Position numbers and translations under genes: made by a program. Source: Thalassolituus sp. UBA674 (GTDB lineage: Bacteria > Pseudomonadota > Gammaproteobacteria > Pseudomonadales > Oceanobacteraceae). From it: a stretch of 50,092 nucleotides of DNA. The notes beneath the pieces are model-generated. The model saw only the letters and a list, made by a program, of their open reading frames with translations. It had not been told where the DNA came from and did not search any database. Shown in pieces: positions 42,901 to 50,092 of this stretch; within the stretch, counting starts at the first letter, position 1, and every line of letters begins with the position of its first letter. The DNA is taken from contig DBNK01000021.1 in the NCBI GenBank assembly GCA_002298335.1, positions 1-50,092 on the forward strand, given 5' to 3'.

Positions 42901-43420
42901 CAAGATTGTCGTACTCTGAATGAGCCGATTCTTTATGTTTTTCGAAGGCTTCAAACACCTCTAGCTGAGTTCCCGAAAGTAAATACTGCTTCCCTTCAGA
43001 GAAGCGGATAACAGGCCCCTTCAGCTGGTAAGCATGGGTAAACTGCCCACCGGGGTAACTTGCTTCAACATCTACCGCGAAACTTGTACGCCCTGTCGTC
43101 CCCTTAAAATCCACCTTTATTGACCCAGTCCAGACTTCAGGTAGTTCAAGCAATTCGCGAGAGTCATGATCCAGAGACACAACTACATCTGAAGGAACAC
43201 GAAAACCATTTGGCAACTCAAAAGCATTGCCTTCCTCAACCAGCATACGTAGCAAGATATGCTGCTGCGTAATTAAATCGTCCGCCTTACCGAGGTTAAT
43301 GACCGAAAGCTGCTCTTGAGTACAGACGAAATTAGCTCCTTCAAAGTCGTAAACCTTTCGATAACGCTGAGCAGCAGAATCACCAACAAGGCTGCGAATA
43401 AACCCTACCAATCTACTCAT
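39974..43420 (-). CDS. zorD: Zorya type I effector ZorD: SNF2 helicase with Mrr-like nuclease end
   Basis: A 1148-residue protein. Residues 1-450 form a long N-terminal region without named motifs, with an acidic stretch at about 400-435. The SNF2 helicase follows: ADDMGLGKT (491-499, Walker A, K498), FDEAQ (628-632, Walker B), LLATGTPVEN (654-663), and motif VI QATDRVYRIGQTK. The C terminus (about 1009-1148) has an Mrr-type PD-(D/E)xK fold: F-E-L-V, SDHGADAV (D1040, D1044) and LLQCKY (Q1057, K1059). In Zorya type I, ZorD is the DNA-degrading effector. It overlaps zorC by 4 bp (ATGA). Only 70 bp separate its stop codon from the tRNA terminator region. Confidence 0.93.
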   Translation of the reverse strand: MSRLVGFIRSLVGDSAAQRYRKVYDFEGANFVCTQEQLSVINLGKADDLITQQHILLRMLVEEGNAFELPNGFRVPSDVVVSLDHDSRELLELPEVWTGSIKVDFKGTTGRTSFAVDVEASYPGGQFTHAYQLKGPVIRFSEGKQYLLSGTQLEVFEAFEKHKESAHSEYDNLVVVAAFQHAQDNGVHIELGHFEKLKIHTPESVSVEAELDANGNLILTPQLGQDATHEEMQRVLGQLREGSSSLRVKDEIILIDEKKMAGIQEILRNRVVTKDKLEDFYRNPTAFIDGSLVNLELGFSARVRGAARFRHAYFGETDESGIDWFGRQFAAVNVHSVSKVLEAIEDEEQLQAFETVVHEARATGADEVEFNGKVVDISNEEQVRSAINDLRNRGFANNDIEDDRNEGEDSRDLPESEEDTTPVVVDIALNDDDLETPSEVVERQLHDVYVPEEQLCWDNYQRKPYLHQIYGVRWLLGLASQEDGLGGGLLADDMGLGKTFMSLAAIEHLYREWEEQGKTVKPCLIVAPLSLLQNWKDEVGKTFHKSPFKDIVILQSDADLNKFRVSGVETRNQKIDDEEAAIRYSLKVGDGFITDRLDVPKRLVITTYQTLRDYQFSLCAIDWAVVAFDEAQNTKNPNALQTRAAKGLKAEFRLLATGTPVENSLADFWCLMDTACPGFLGSYQEFRERYVTPILRAAGDEVEEIRARVGRTLRDTVGALMLRRLKEDNLDGLPQKHLYVGVRNSEWEYLEPLSSVMSGEQLNSYDSVLQVTAESEQNVALAGLQQLRDISLHPRLLLGGRLEVPAGRALNELMAESGKFRSLLSLLKDIQSRNEKAIIFCVNKRLQVFLSVALARAFGLPPLSIINGDVKGVAKTSGGVTRKSLIETFESKPGFNLIVMSPVAAGVGLTVVGANNVIHLERHWNPAKEAQATDRVYRIGQTKDVHVYIPIVSHPELVSFDENLHQLLSKKTLLRDAVVTPEQVKPDPEGFTRTTFRDAKIITSDDLKHIDWQQFEALVAEVFAHHWRPKSVELTASGSDHGADAVLELDEGIALLQCKYTSGGIYSGYNAVKEVHGARVAYENALNKRVSKLVFVTNASRLGPETRKVAKDYGVEIISGGDLGQMIDEAHIPFSKILARLHLKRMKI

Positions 43421-44859
43421 AGATAACCCAAGTTTTTATATTTTTTATAATATTCTTTCGAAAGAATCGCTTCAGCATCAACTTCAACTTCAGCATTTCT
43501 TAGCTCATAAGCTGCCTTAATTTCCCATTCCTTTCTATGAACAATTGCTGCCTGACAGGGCCCTACTTTTTGTCGAATCATGTTCATATTCATCCCAGAT
43601 GTCAGCTCGGAATATAAAAATTCAGTTTTATTATAATTAAATACTACCGCAGCATCTGACAACTTTTTATAAATCCAAAATTTACACACATGGGTCCCCT
43701 CAACAACATGGGCACCAGGCAGCGAAATGTAAACTATGGATTTATCACCATCGACGAGAGAGAAGGATGGAAGATGCTCCTTCTTATAGTGTCTTTTCAG
43801 GTAATCCCTAGCAGATTTTGAAAGAAACAACCGCGTTCCAGTAACGAGTTGCTGATCGAGAAGGCCTTCCAGAAATCTTTTCCGTTCTGGATACATGCGC
43901 GTGATGTCAGACGTTTTTTGTTTTGCTTCATCGGCGAAATTCTTAAGCGCCTCAAGAAACAATTTGAGATCAAGTTTAGACAACCAACCTCTGACCTTGG
44001 CAATAAGCTCTTCAGGAATATGCGACCACCAGCGAACAAACCTCTCACTTTGCCGTGAAACCCGAGGGTCGCCGGCAATCGCCATAATAACGTTCATCCA
44101 GTGTTCTGGAATTTGAGAAACATCCGCTCGTGAGATCAGAATCTTAAGGATCTCATGTCCCAGCAGAGTGCCATTTTCATAAAGCGAGCTATAAACTTCG
44201 GGTTTCTGCACCTCATGGAGAATGTTATGGTTCTCACCCGGGCGCAGAGTTCGTAATGTTTCCAGATAGTAGATATTTTTTGCAGTTGCCAGAAAGCGCC
44301 CTGAAAGATAGCTTCCAAGTCCAACCCTGGAGACCTGAACATCAAAGTCCACCTGTTGTTCGTGACTGCTTTCGACGAGCCATTTGGGGCCCGCTCCACT
44401 CAAAATCCTGGCCGTATTCTCATCTAACTCGCCACGGATCGTCTTAGCCTGACGCAGCCAGGCCTCAACAGACTGCAGATCTTCAAGCTCGTCGTATACC
44501 TTCAGGTAATGGCTGTATAACGACTCGACTAACAGGCTACCCGGCCGCGGTTTAATGGCATCAACTTTTTCAAGTAATCGCGAATCCAGCTTGATATGAA
44601 CAGCATCTCTGGTTTTAAGTGCAATAGCCAAAGCCCTGATATCAATAGATTCAGTTATTGCGTCAGCGATATGGCCTCGGGAGCCCAAAGCGGCGAAAAA
44701 TCGAGCAAAAGCCTTTTTGAATTTCTCACTTCCAGTACCCGACTTCCGCGCCAGAGTATCTAACTCGCGTGTACGAACCTCTAACTTATCCCGATAAGGT
44801 GCCATCACCGCCTGTGGCAGGTCGAACCGTAACTGATCGAGTTTGAGCTTCGCACTCAT
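43417..44859 (-). CDS. zorC: Zorya type I protein ZorC (EH_Signature domain)
   Basis: A 480-residue protein. It begins MSAKLKLDQLRFDLPQAVMA, and its C-terminal half has DYLKRHYKKEHLPSFSLVDGDKSIVYIS, HVVEGTHVCKFWIYKKLSDAAVVFNYNKTEF, typical of the EH_Signature family used in type I Zorya. No catalytic residues are recognised. In known systems ZorC acts with ZorD downstream of the ZorAB membrane motor, probably binding DNA. Codon and base use are AT-richer than the core genes to the left. It overlaps zorB by one base (TAATG) and zorD by four. Confidence 0.9.
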   Translation of the reverse strand: MSAKLKLDQLRFDLPQAVMAPYRDKLEVRTRELDTLARKSGTGSEKFKKAFARFFAALGSRGHIADAITESIDIRALAIALKTRDAVHIKLDSRLLEKVDAIKPRPGSLLVESLYSHYLKVYDELEDLQSVEAWLRQAKTIRGELDENTARILSGAGPKWLVESSHEQQVDFDVQVSRVGLGSYLSGRFLATAKNIYYLETLRTLRPGENHNILHEVQKPEVYSSLYENGTLLGHEILKILISRADVSQIPEHWMNVIMAIAGDPRVSRQSERFVRWWSHIPEELIAKVRGWLSKLDLKLFLEALKNFADEAKQKTSDITRMYPERKRFLEGLLDQQLVTGTRLFLSKSARDYLKRHYKKEHLPSFSLVDGDKSIVYISLPGAHVVEGTHVCKFWIYKKLSDAAVVFNYNKTEFLYSELTSGMNMNMIRQKVGPCQAAIVHRKEWEIKAAYELRNAEVEVDAEAILSKEYYKKYKNLGYL

Positions 44860-45617
44860 TAAAGGTTTCCTTCCTGTACTGCCTTATAATCTTCAAGCTT
44901 GGGTCGTTTGACTGTAAACCGGATGTCGATACGACGGTTCGCGCGGCGATCTTCTTTGGTCAGCTCCTCTTCATTGACCCGGCGGGTTGCTGCATACCCA
45001 CTGACCGAAAACAGTACATTTCCATAGCCATTGGTCAGTTCACCCAGCTTGGGGGTCAGCTCCAGTGAATCGTTCCAGAACTCCCAGAGACTGATGGCAC
45101 GGAAAGTAGATAAACCCCAGTTACCCTTGTCACGATAGCTACGAAGACTATCCGTATGCCCCTCAATAAAGACCGTATCGAGATACTCAAAACGTTTATG
45201 CGATTGCTCAGAAGAATCAAATGGACGACTGATTGCTTTATGCAGTACTTCTCCGATCAATGTCACAGCTTTGATAACCTCAGGATTAGCAGGTATCTCA
45301 TCTCTGTCTGAATCGAACGACAAGGTGCTTTCAGGGATACGAAGCACGGTGTCGTTATCAGCGATCAACACAGTGACATCATGCTTCGCCAGCTCATCGC
45401 GGATGTCATGCAGAATATCTCTTCGCGCCTGTTCCGCATTTCGAAGGTTATCGATATCTTCATCGAACTTATTCTTCATCTGCGTAAGCTCAATAATCAG
45501 AGCAACAGCGGCAAGAATAAAGACCACCAATAACGCAGACATCAGGTCAGAAAAAGATACCCAATAAGGATTCTCTTCATCGACATTACGGGGTTTAGAT
45601 CTCGAATGCGTCCTCAT
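44859..45617 (-). CDS. zorB: Zorya type I protein ZorB (MotB/OmpA-like)
   Basis: A 252-residue protein. A short basic N terminus leads to a single TM (about 22-44, FSDLMSALLVVFILAAVALII) with D24, which matches the proton-binding Asp of MotB. A coiled-coil linker (about 45-75) is followed by an OmpA/MotB-type peptidoglycan-binding domain, with FIEGHTDSL near 150-158 and RRANRRIDIRF near the end. ZorB anchors the motor to the cell wall. It overlaps zorA by 4 bp (ATGA) and zorC by one base. Confidence 0.93.
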   Translation of the reverse strand: MRTHSRSKPRNVDEENPYWVSFSDLMSALLVVFILAAVALIIELTQMKNKFDEDIDNLRNAEQARRDILHDIRDELAKHDVTVLIADNDTVLRIPESTLSFDSDRDEIPANPEVIKAVTLIGEVLHKAISRPFDSSEQSHKRFEYLDTVFIEGHTDSLRSYRDKGNWGLSTFRAISLWEFWNDSLELTPKLGELTNGYGNVLFSVSGYAATRRVNEEELTKEDRRANRRIDIRFTVKRPKLEDYKAVQEGNL

Positions 45618-47818
45618 ACATTAGCCATCTTAGTTTCAATTTCATCGACGACACTGGAAAGAGCATTTACCGCGTTATTCATCTGTGCGGCATACTCACT
45701 TGTGCTTTCCGCCCAGATCTTAAGATGATTTTTGGTCTGCCCATTCGCCTGCTCTGCATAATCACTGAGCAACTGCGTTCCCTGATCAGCAAGCTCCTGA
45801 ATATTCTCTTTCAGAGTGGCAAGGTAGCTGTTCTGATGCTCTTCCATGTTTTGGAATGCCCCGTCGGCGAGCACAACCACCCGATCCAGGTCGCGAACGG
45901 TCTTCTCCATAGTACCGATGGCGGTCTGAATCTGATCACGAACAACACTGACAGACTCTGCAGCCTTGCGGTTCTCTTCAGCCAGCCCGGCTGTAGATTG
46001 AGAGGCTTCGGTAATAGAAACACTGAGTTTCGTTGACGCCTGCTGCAGCATCGCGCCGTACTCTTTCAGGGAATTGGTCGAACGTGAAAGCTCATTTGCT
46101 CCCTCGAAGATACTTGAAGACAACTTCTGTAGGTTCTGGCTATTGCTTGCAAGGTCAACCTGCAACTGTTTGCTGCCATCAAGCAGGCTCTGAGTTGCTG
46201 CAACCTGATTCTGCATGGCAGCTCTAATATCCTCGATGGTCTGCTCAAACTGGTTACCAAGCGCCGCATCCCGCTCTGATTGCTTCGCCTGAGCCTGCTG
46301 AATCAAACCATTGATATTGGTTAACTGGTCTCCTGTTGCCTGGGTGATCTTTTCAGCTTGCTGTTGAGCATGGACTACGAGTGAATCGACCTGGCGCGAG
46401 ATATGACCAATCAGCTCCTGTTCGCGCTGCCCGGATGCCGCTTGGTGCTGAGAAAGCGTTTCTTGCATTGACTGCAACTGTGCCTTCGTTGAAGCAACAA
46501 ACTGCTCCTGTTGTTCGCGGTTCTGCTCGGCCATGCCGGCAATCTGATCTTTGATGCTAGTGGTCAGGTTGTTTTGTAAAGCAACTGAGGTCTGGGCCTG
46601 CTTCTTAAACATTTCGCCAAAATTCTGCATCTGTTCTTCGGCAGCTTCACCTGTACGCTTCTGAAATTCAGTCGTTCGGGCCACTAATGCATCAACCTGT
46701 TCTGCAATGTGGCGCACCAAACCTTCTTCACGCTCGGAAGCAGCCTGCTGGTTCTGATTAAGGTTACTGATAAAACCAGACAGTGCCTGATTCATCGATT
46801 CAACGGCATCACTCACACCCTGCGATGCCTGATTCATCGACGCCCGCTGCTCAGCACCTTGCTGCCCAAACTTGTCCATAAACGAATTAATCAGGCTCTC
46901 CAAAGCCACCTGGCTTTGATCTGAGGCACCAGAGACCAGCTTATCCAGTGCTGGGCCCATGATCTTGTCCAGGCTTTTCTCAAGACCGCTCTGAATATCG
47001 CCAGTCACTCGCTCCAGTGATTCCTGCATCTTTTCGCCTATCTTCTCAGCGAGCCCTTGCAGAACTTCACGTGATTCACCACCATCGTCAGCGATGCGCT
47101 TCAGTTGCATCTCGGCGGTGAAACGAGGAAAGAGCTCATCTATCCTTACTTGTAGCGAACTAATGCCTTCTCGGACATTATTCTCAATCGCCTTTTCTAT
47201 GAAGTTAAAGAGAACACTAAGAAATACCCCCCAGACCGACGTCATAAACGCCAGTTTGGCACCACTGATAACGTGAGCCAATCCGTCCTTCATTTCCTCA
47301 ACCCGAACATCATTGCCGATATTCAGCTCAGAAAGGCCGAGCTGTAAGCCAATAAAGGTACCGACCACACCAATCGCGGTTAGAAAGCCAGGAACCGCTG
47401 CTAACATACGGCTTTCAGTGATGCCCGGTGCCAGCGTTGCAGGATTAAAGAAATAATCCGCATCGTAGACATTGTGAAGGCGTAACCCATCGGTAGATTT
47501 TGACTCTACAAGTGTCTCATCAAATTCAGACCAAAGATGGCTTATGCGCCGACCAGAAAGCGCAGACTTTTCTCGGAGCGTTTCACGCTCTATCGCAACA
47601 GTCTCTGGGGTCAACTCTTTGAGAAACTCCTTCAAAGCAGCAGTACGCTTTCTAGCCTTGAAGGCTGATCGAACTGCAAGAGATAAGAAAATAGAGAACA
47701 GAACAATCAATAAAAGCACGAAGTTGGCACTAAGCGCCTCGGCAGTACTGATGCTAAAGGCCGACGAAAAATCAGGTAGAAGACCACTAAGGTCAAGCTG
47801 CTGCGAATTAGGCTCCAT
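45614..47818 (-). CDS. zorA: Zorya type I protein ZorA (MotA/ExbB-like with long coiled-coil tail)
   Basis: A 734-residue protein. TM1 lies at about 31-49, TM2 at about 138-162 (MLAAVPGFLTAIGVVGTFIGLQ) and TM3 at about 187-207 (KLAFMTSVWGVFLSVLFNFI), the MotA/TolQ/ExbB channel core. Residues about 225-734 are a long, Gln/Glu/Ala-rich coiled coil with repeated heptad-like stretches, the tail that extends into the cytoplasm in type I Zorya. With ZorB it makes a proton-driven motor that senses phage at the envelope and signals to ZorC and ZorD (established for the system). It is the first gene of the operon. Confidence 0.95.
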   Translation of the reverse strand: MEPNSQQLDLSGLLPDFSSAFSISTAEALSANFVLLLIVLFSIFLSLAVRSAFKARKRTAALKEFLKELTPETVAIERETLREKSALSGRRISHLWSEFDETLVESKSTDGLRLHNVYDADYFFNPATLAPGITESRMLAAVPGFLTAIGVVGTFIGLQLGLSELNIGNDVRVEEMKDGLAHVISGAKLAFMTSVWGVFLSVLFNFIEKAIENNVREGISSLQVRIDELFPRFTAEMQLKRIADDGGESREVLQGLAEKIGEKMQESLERVTGDIQSGLEKSLDKIMGPALDKLVSGASDQSQVALESLINSFMDKFGQQGAEQRASMNQASQGVSDAVESMNQALSGFISNLNQNQQAASEREEGLVRHIAEQVDALVARTTEFQKRTGEAAEEQMQNFGEMFKKQAQTSVALQNNLTTSIKDQIAGMAEQNREQQEQFVASTKAQLQSMQETLSQHQAASGQREQELIGHISRQVDSLVVHAQQQAEKITQATGDQLTNINGLIQQAQAKQSERDAALGNQFEQTIEDIRAAMQNQVAATQSLLDGSKQLQVDLASNSQNLQKLSSSIFEGANELSRSTNSLKEYGAMLQQASTKLSVSITEASQSTAGLAEENRKAAESVSVVRDQIQTAIGTMEKTVRDLDRVVVLADGAFQNMEEHQNSYLATLKENIQELADQGTQLLSDYAEQANGQTKNHLKIWAESTSEYAAQMNNAVNALSSVVDEIETKMANV

Positions 47819-47861
47819 ACAGGGTTACCGCTCCATAAATATAAAATCGTTCAGTGGATGA

Positions 47862-47889
47862 AAAATATTGTCGATGACAAAAATTTCAA
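47862..47889 (-). promoter_or_regulatory. candidate promoter of the Zorya operon
   Basis: On the minus strand TTGAAA (47884-47889), a 16-bp spacer, and TATTTT (47862-47867). It lies about 45 bp before the zorA start in a very AT-rich 123-bp gap. The zorA ribosome-binding site is poor (GGAG 12 bases away). Confidence 0.4.
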
Positions 47890-47941
47890 CCCGTATCTAA
47901 ATCATTTGAATACGCCGGTCCTAGCAGCCACAAAGGAGCCC

Positions 47942-50092
47942 CTATGCCCGGAACCTCTTAAAATTCTCTGCCTGCTCAAAGATCTCTTTGTACACTTCAT
48001 CGCGGTCTACCGGTGGGTAGCCGTGCTCGGCCAACACAAGTATCAGGCCGACCTTGAGTTCTGCCTTGATGTCGTCGCGCTGACTCCAGTCGGTGTACTT
48101 GGCTTTATCATCGACGACGTCTTTCACTGCCTTCGCCAGCGTTAACATTTTGTCTTCCGGGTAAGTAAACTCGTACTTATTGGCGAGCTTGAGCAGAATG
48201 TCGTAGAAGGCTTTTTCTTCGATATTGATGCCAAGGTCTGCAAACGACTCTTTCTCTTTCTGCAGAGCTGCAATCAGATCGACAAACTCATTGGTGATGT
48301 CGTCCCATACTTCGCCGACGTACAGGCTGTCTTCTTTGCGTTCGTTGTACAGGTCGACTAAACGGCGGAATTTTTCGCTGAAGTCGAGGCCTTTGGTTTT
48401 GTTGATCTTCTTGAAGTCTTCAATTGCACGGGCAAGCAACTGTTGCAGGAGCTTAATACGGGTATTAGGCAGTTTGATTTTTTCGATACGGGCCAGGTAG
48501 TCATCATCGAAGATATCGACTTCACCTTCGTTGCCTTCGCCCATTTTGAAGATTTCTTCGACGCCATCGGCTTTCAAGGCTTCGGCGATCATTTCACGAA
48601 CGCGGGCGTTCATCTGCGCAGTATCCGGCGCATTGCCTTTGGTGAGCTTGAACACAATAGAGCGCACCGCGAGGTAGAAGTGAATGCGGTCGCGGTCATC
48701 CTGAGTAATAGATTCAGAGCCGCTACAGATATCGAAAGCAGCTTTTAAGCGTTTTACCAGCGCCATAAAGCGCTTTTCTATCTTATCCGTTACCTGCGCG
48801 TACTCGGCGGCTCTGTTGAGGCAGTTCAGCTGCTCCAGCGGGCTGCCGGTAAAGTACGGTGTGGTATCAAAGCCATGAAAGAGTTTGTTCAGCAGGTCGA
48901 TGTGGTCTTTCACCACAATCACCGACTGGGCGATTTCTTCAAAGTTTTGCTGGTCGGCTTTGTTGTAGTGCGCCAGCGCGAGGTTCATCTGCTTTTTGAT
49001 GCCGATGTAATCGACAACCAGGCCTTTCTCTTTGCCTTCAAACTTGCGGTTTACCCTTGAGATGGTCTGAATCAGGTTATGGCGCTGAATCGGCTTGTCG
49101 ATGTAAATGGTATCGAGAAACGGCACATCAAAGCCGGTCAGCCACATATCCACCACAATGGCGATCTTGAAGTTCGACTTCGCATTCTTGAACTGGCGGT
49201 CGAGTTCTTTACGGTATTCCTGGGTGCCCAACATATCGTAGAGTCCGGCAGGGTCATCTTTGCCGCGAGTCATGATCATCTTGATCCGCTCCATCGGCTT
49301 GATGGCCTTCAATTCTTCTTCCGACAGCTCACTGCCCTCTTCGGCTACCAGCACTTCATTCCACTGCGGGCGTAACTCAACAACCTCCTGCCAGAAGCGG
49401 TAAGCAATCTCACGGCTGCTGCACACAAACATGGCTTTGCCTTTTAAGGTCGCGCCTTCGGCTACGCGCTGTTCATAGTGATGCACAAAGTCGATAGCCA
49501 GAGCTTTTATGCGATCCGGGTCACCGAGAATCGCATTCATATTGGCACTGGCTTTTTTGCTCTCTTCAATCTGGTAGTCGCTGGCACCCTGATCGGCACA
49601 ATCGCTGTAGTAGTCTTCGATCTCTTTCAGCTTGTCGTTATCCAGCACCACCTTGGCGGCGCGGCCTTCATACACGATACGCACCGTGATTTCGTCTTTT
49701 ACTGACTCGGTCATGGTGTAGCTGTCGACAACTTCACCAAACACATCCAGCGTGGCGTCAATCGGTGTGCCGGTGAAGCCCACAAAGGTGGCGTTGGGTA
49801 ATGAGTCGTGCAGATACTTAGCAAAGCCGTAGGTGCGCTTTACGCCCTTCTCGGTGATACGTACCTTCTGCTCAAGATTGATCTGGCTGCGGTGCGCTTC
49901 GTCAGAAATACAGATCACGTTGCTGCGCTCTGTCAGTAACTCGGTATCTTCGGTGAACTTATGAATCGTGGTCAGGAACACCCCGCCACTGTTACGACCT
50001 TTCAACAGCTCTCGCAGGTGCGTGCGGCTTTCGACACTGATCACATGCTGATCGCCGATATAGCCCTTAGCCCGGATTTCTCATAGTGCTCC
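47942..50092 (-). CDS. hsdR: type I restriction endonuclease subunit HsdR, C-terminal part, with frame break near the window edge
   Basis: About 700 residues of an HsdR motor subunit; the N-terminal nuclease and Walker A are outside the window. Visible: FLTTIHKFTEDTELL, ICISDEAHRSQ (DEAH box), YGFAKYLHDSLPNATFVGFTGTPIDATLD (motif III), MFVCSSREIAYRFW, IAIVVDMWLTGFDVPFLDTIYIDKP and QTISRVNRKFEGKEKGLVVDYIG (motif VI). The long helical C terminus contacts the specificity and methylation subunits. All three minus-strand frames contain a stop within the last 52 bases: TGA at 50041-50043, TAA at 50067-50069 and TGA at 50081-50083. A full-length product therefore needs a frameshift between about 50041 and 50083. 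EHYEKSG in one frame and AKGYIGDQHVISVES in the other join if the CCC at 50071-50073 had one more base. The gene lies upstream of the Zorya operon on the same strand. Confidence 0.85.

Noticed and set aside
47858..48145. Plus-strand open frame of 95 codons at the end of hsdR
   Set aside because: Antisense to the conserved C terminus of HsdR; no ribosome-binding site or family features.

Overview
The window looks like a chromosomal segment of a marine-type gammaproteobacterium. The order rplM-rpsI-petABC-sspAB, an SspB with the RPSLKVVK-type tail, PrfC, YggX, MutY and hisBHAF all fit that group. An Oceanospirillales-like host (Thalassolituus/Oceanobacter type) is my inference, not proven. Most of the window is ordinary core genome. 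Two stretches stand out: a nitrogen-starvation/cyanide-type Nit1 cluster in the middle and a phage-defence island at the right end.

Layout. 1-4.1 kb: a membrane-linked XRE regulator, an exported alpha/beta hydrolase, an exported nucleoside hydrolase and an unclassified outer-membrane barrel. 4.2-9.1 kb (minus strand): rplM-rpsI, then the cytochrome bc1 genes petA-petB-petC, then sspA-sspB, with terminators after rpsI and petC. 9.5-12.1 kb: a frameshifted LbtU-type porin facing prfC. 12.2-15.2 kb: a very large calcium-repeat/GLUG surface protein with an internal sorting-signal-like segment and a second export-type segment ahead of a C-terminal barrel. 15.4-19.2 kb: a cysteine synthase, a 219-bp tandem repeat built of palindromic elements, an RNase J-family protein and a DCC-family thiol oxidoreductase. 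19.2-23.7 kb: ilvD, a short-chain dehydrogenase, and a chemoreceptor with a c-type haem motif.

23.8-31.4 kb: a complete Nit1-type operon nitBCDEFGH (minus strand) divergent from a MocR-type PLP regulator. The 353-bp divergent region carries a good match to a sigma-54 promoter, an NtrC-type enhancer palindrome about 175 bp upstream of it, and four copies of a GCAATCA heptamer, one inside the predicted mocR promoter. This gives a testable model: nitrogen limitation through NtrC and sigma-54, plus a local PLP-binding regulator.

31.4-39.9 kb: hisB-hisH-hisA-hisF, a PanM-like GNAT protein, an orphan mlaC, a GGDEF-EAL protein, mutY-yggX, and tRNA-Phe(GAA) with its own promoter and terminator. 40.0-50.1 kb, directly after the tRNA: a type I Zorya operon zorA-zorB-zorC-zorD (four genes joined by 1-4 bp overlaps) and the C-terminal part of a type I restriction HsdR. 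The hsdR frame is broken about 10-50 bp from the window edge. ZorA/ZorB form the MotA/MotB-like membrane motor, ZorC is the EH-signature protein, and ZorD is a SNF2 helicase with an Mrr-like nuclease end. No integrase, IS element or CRISPR array was seen.
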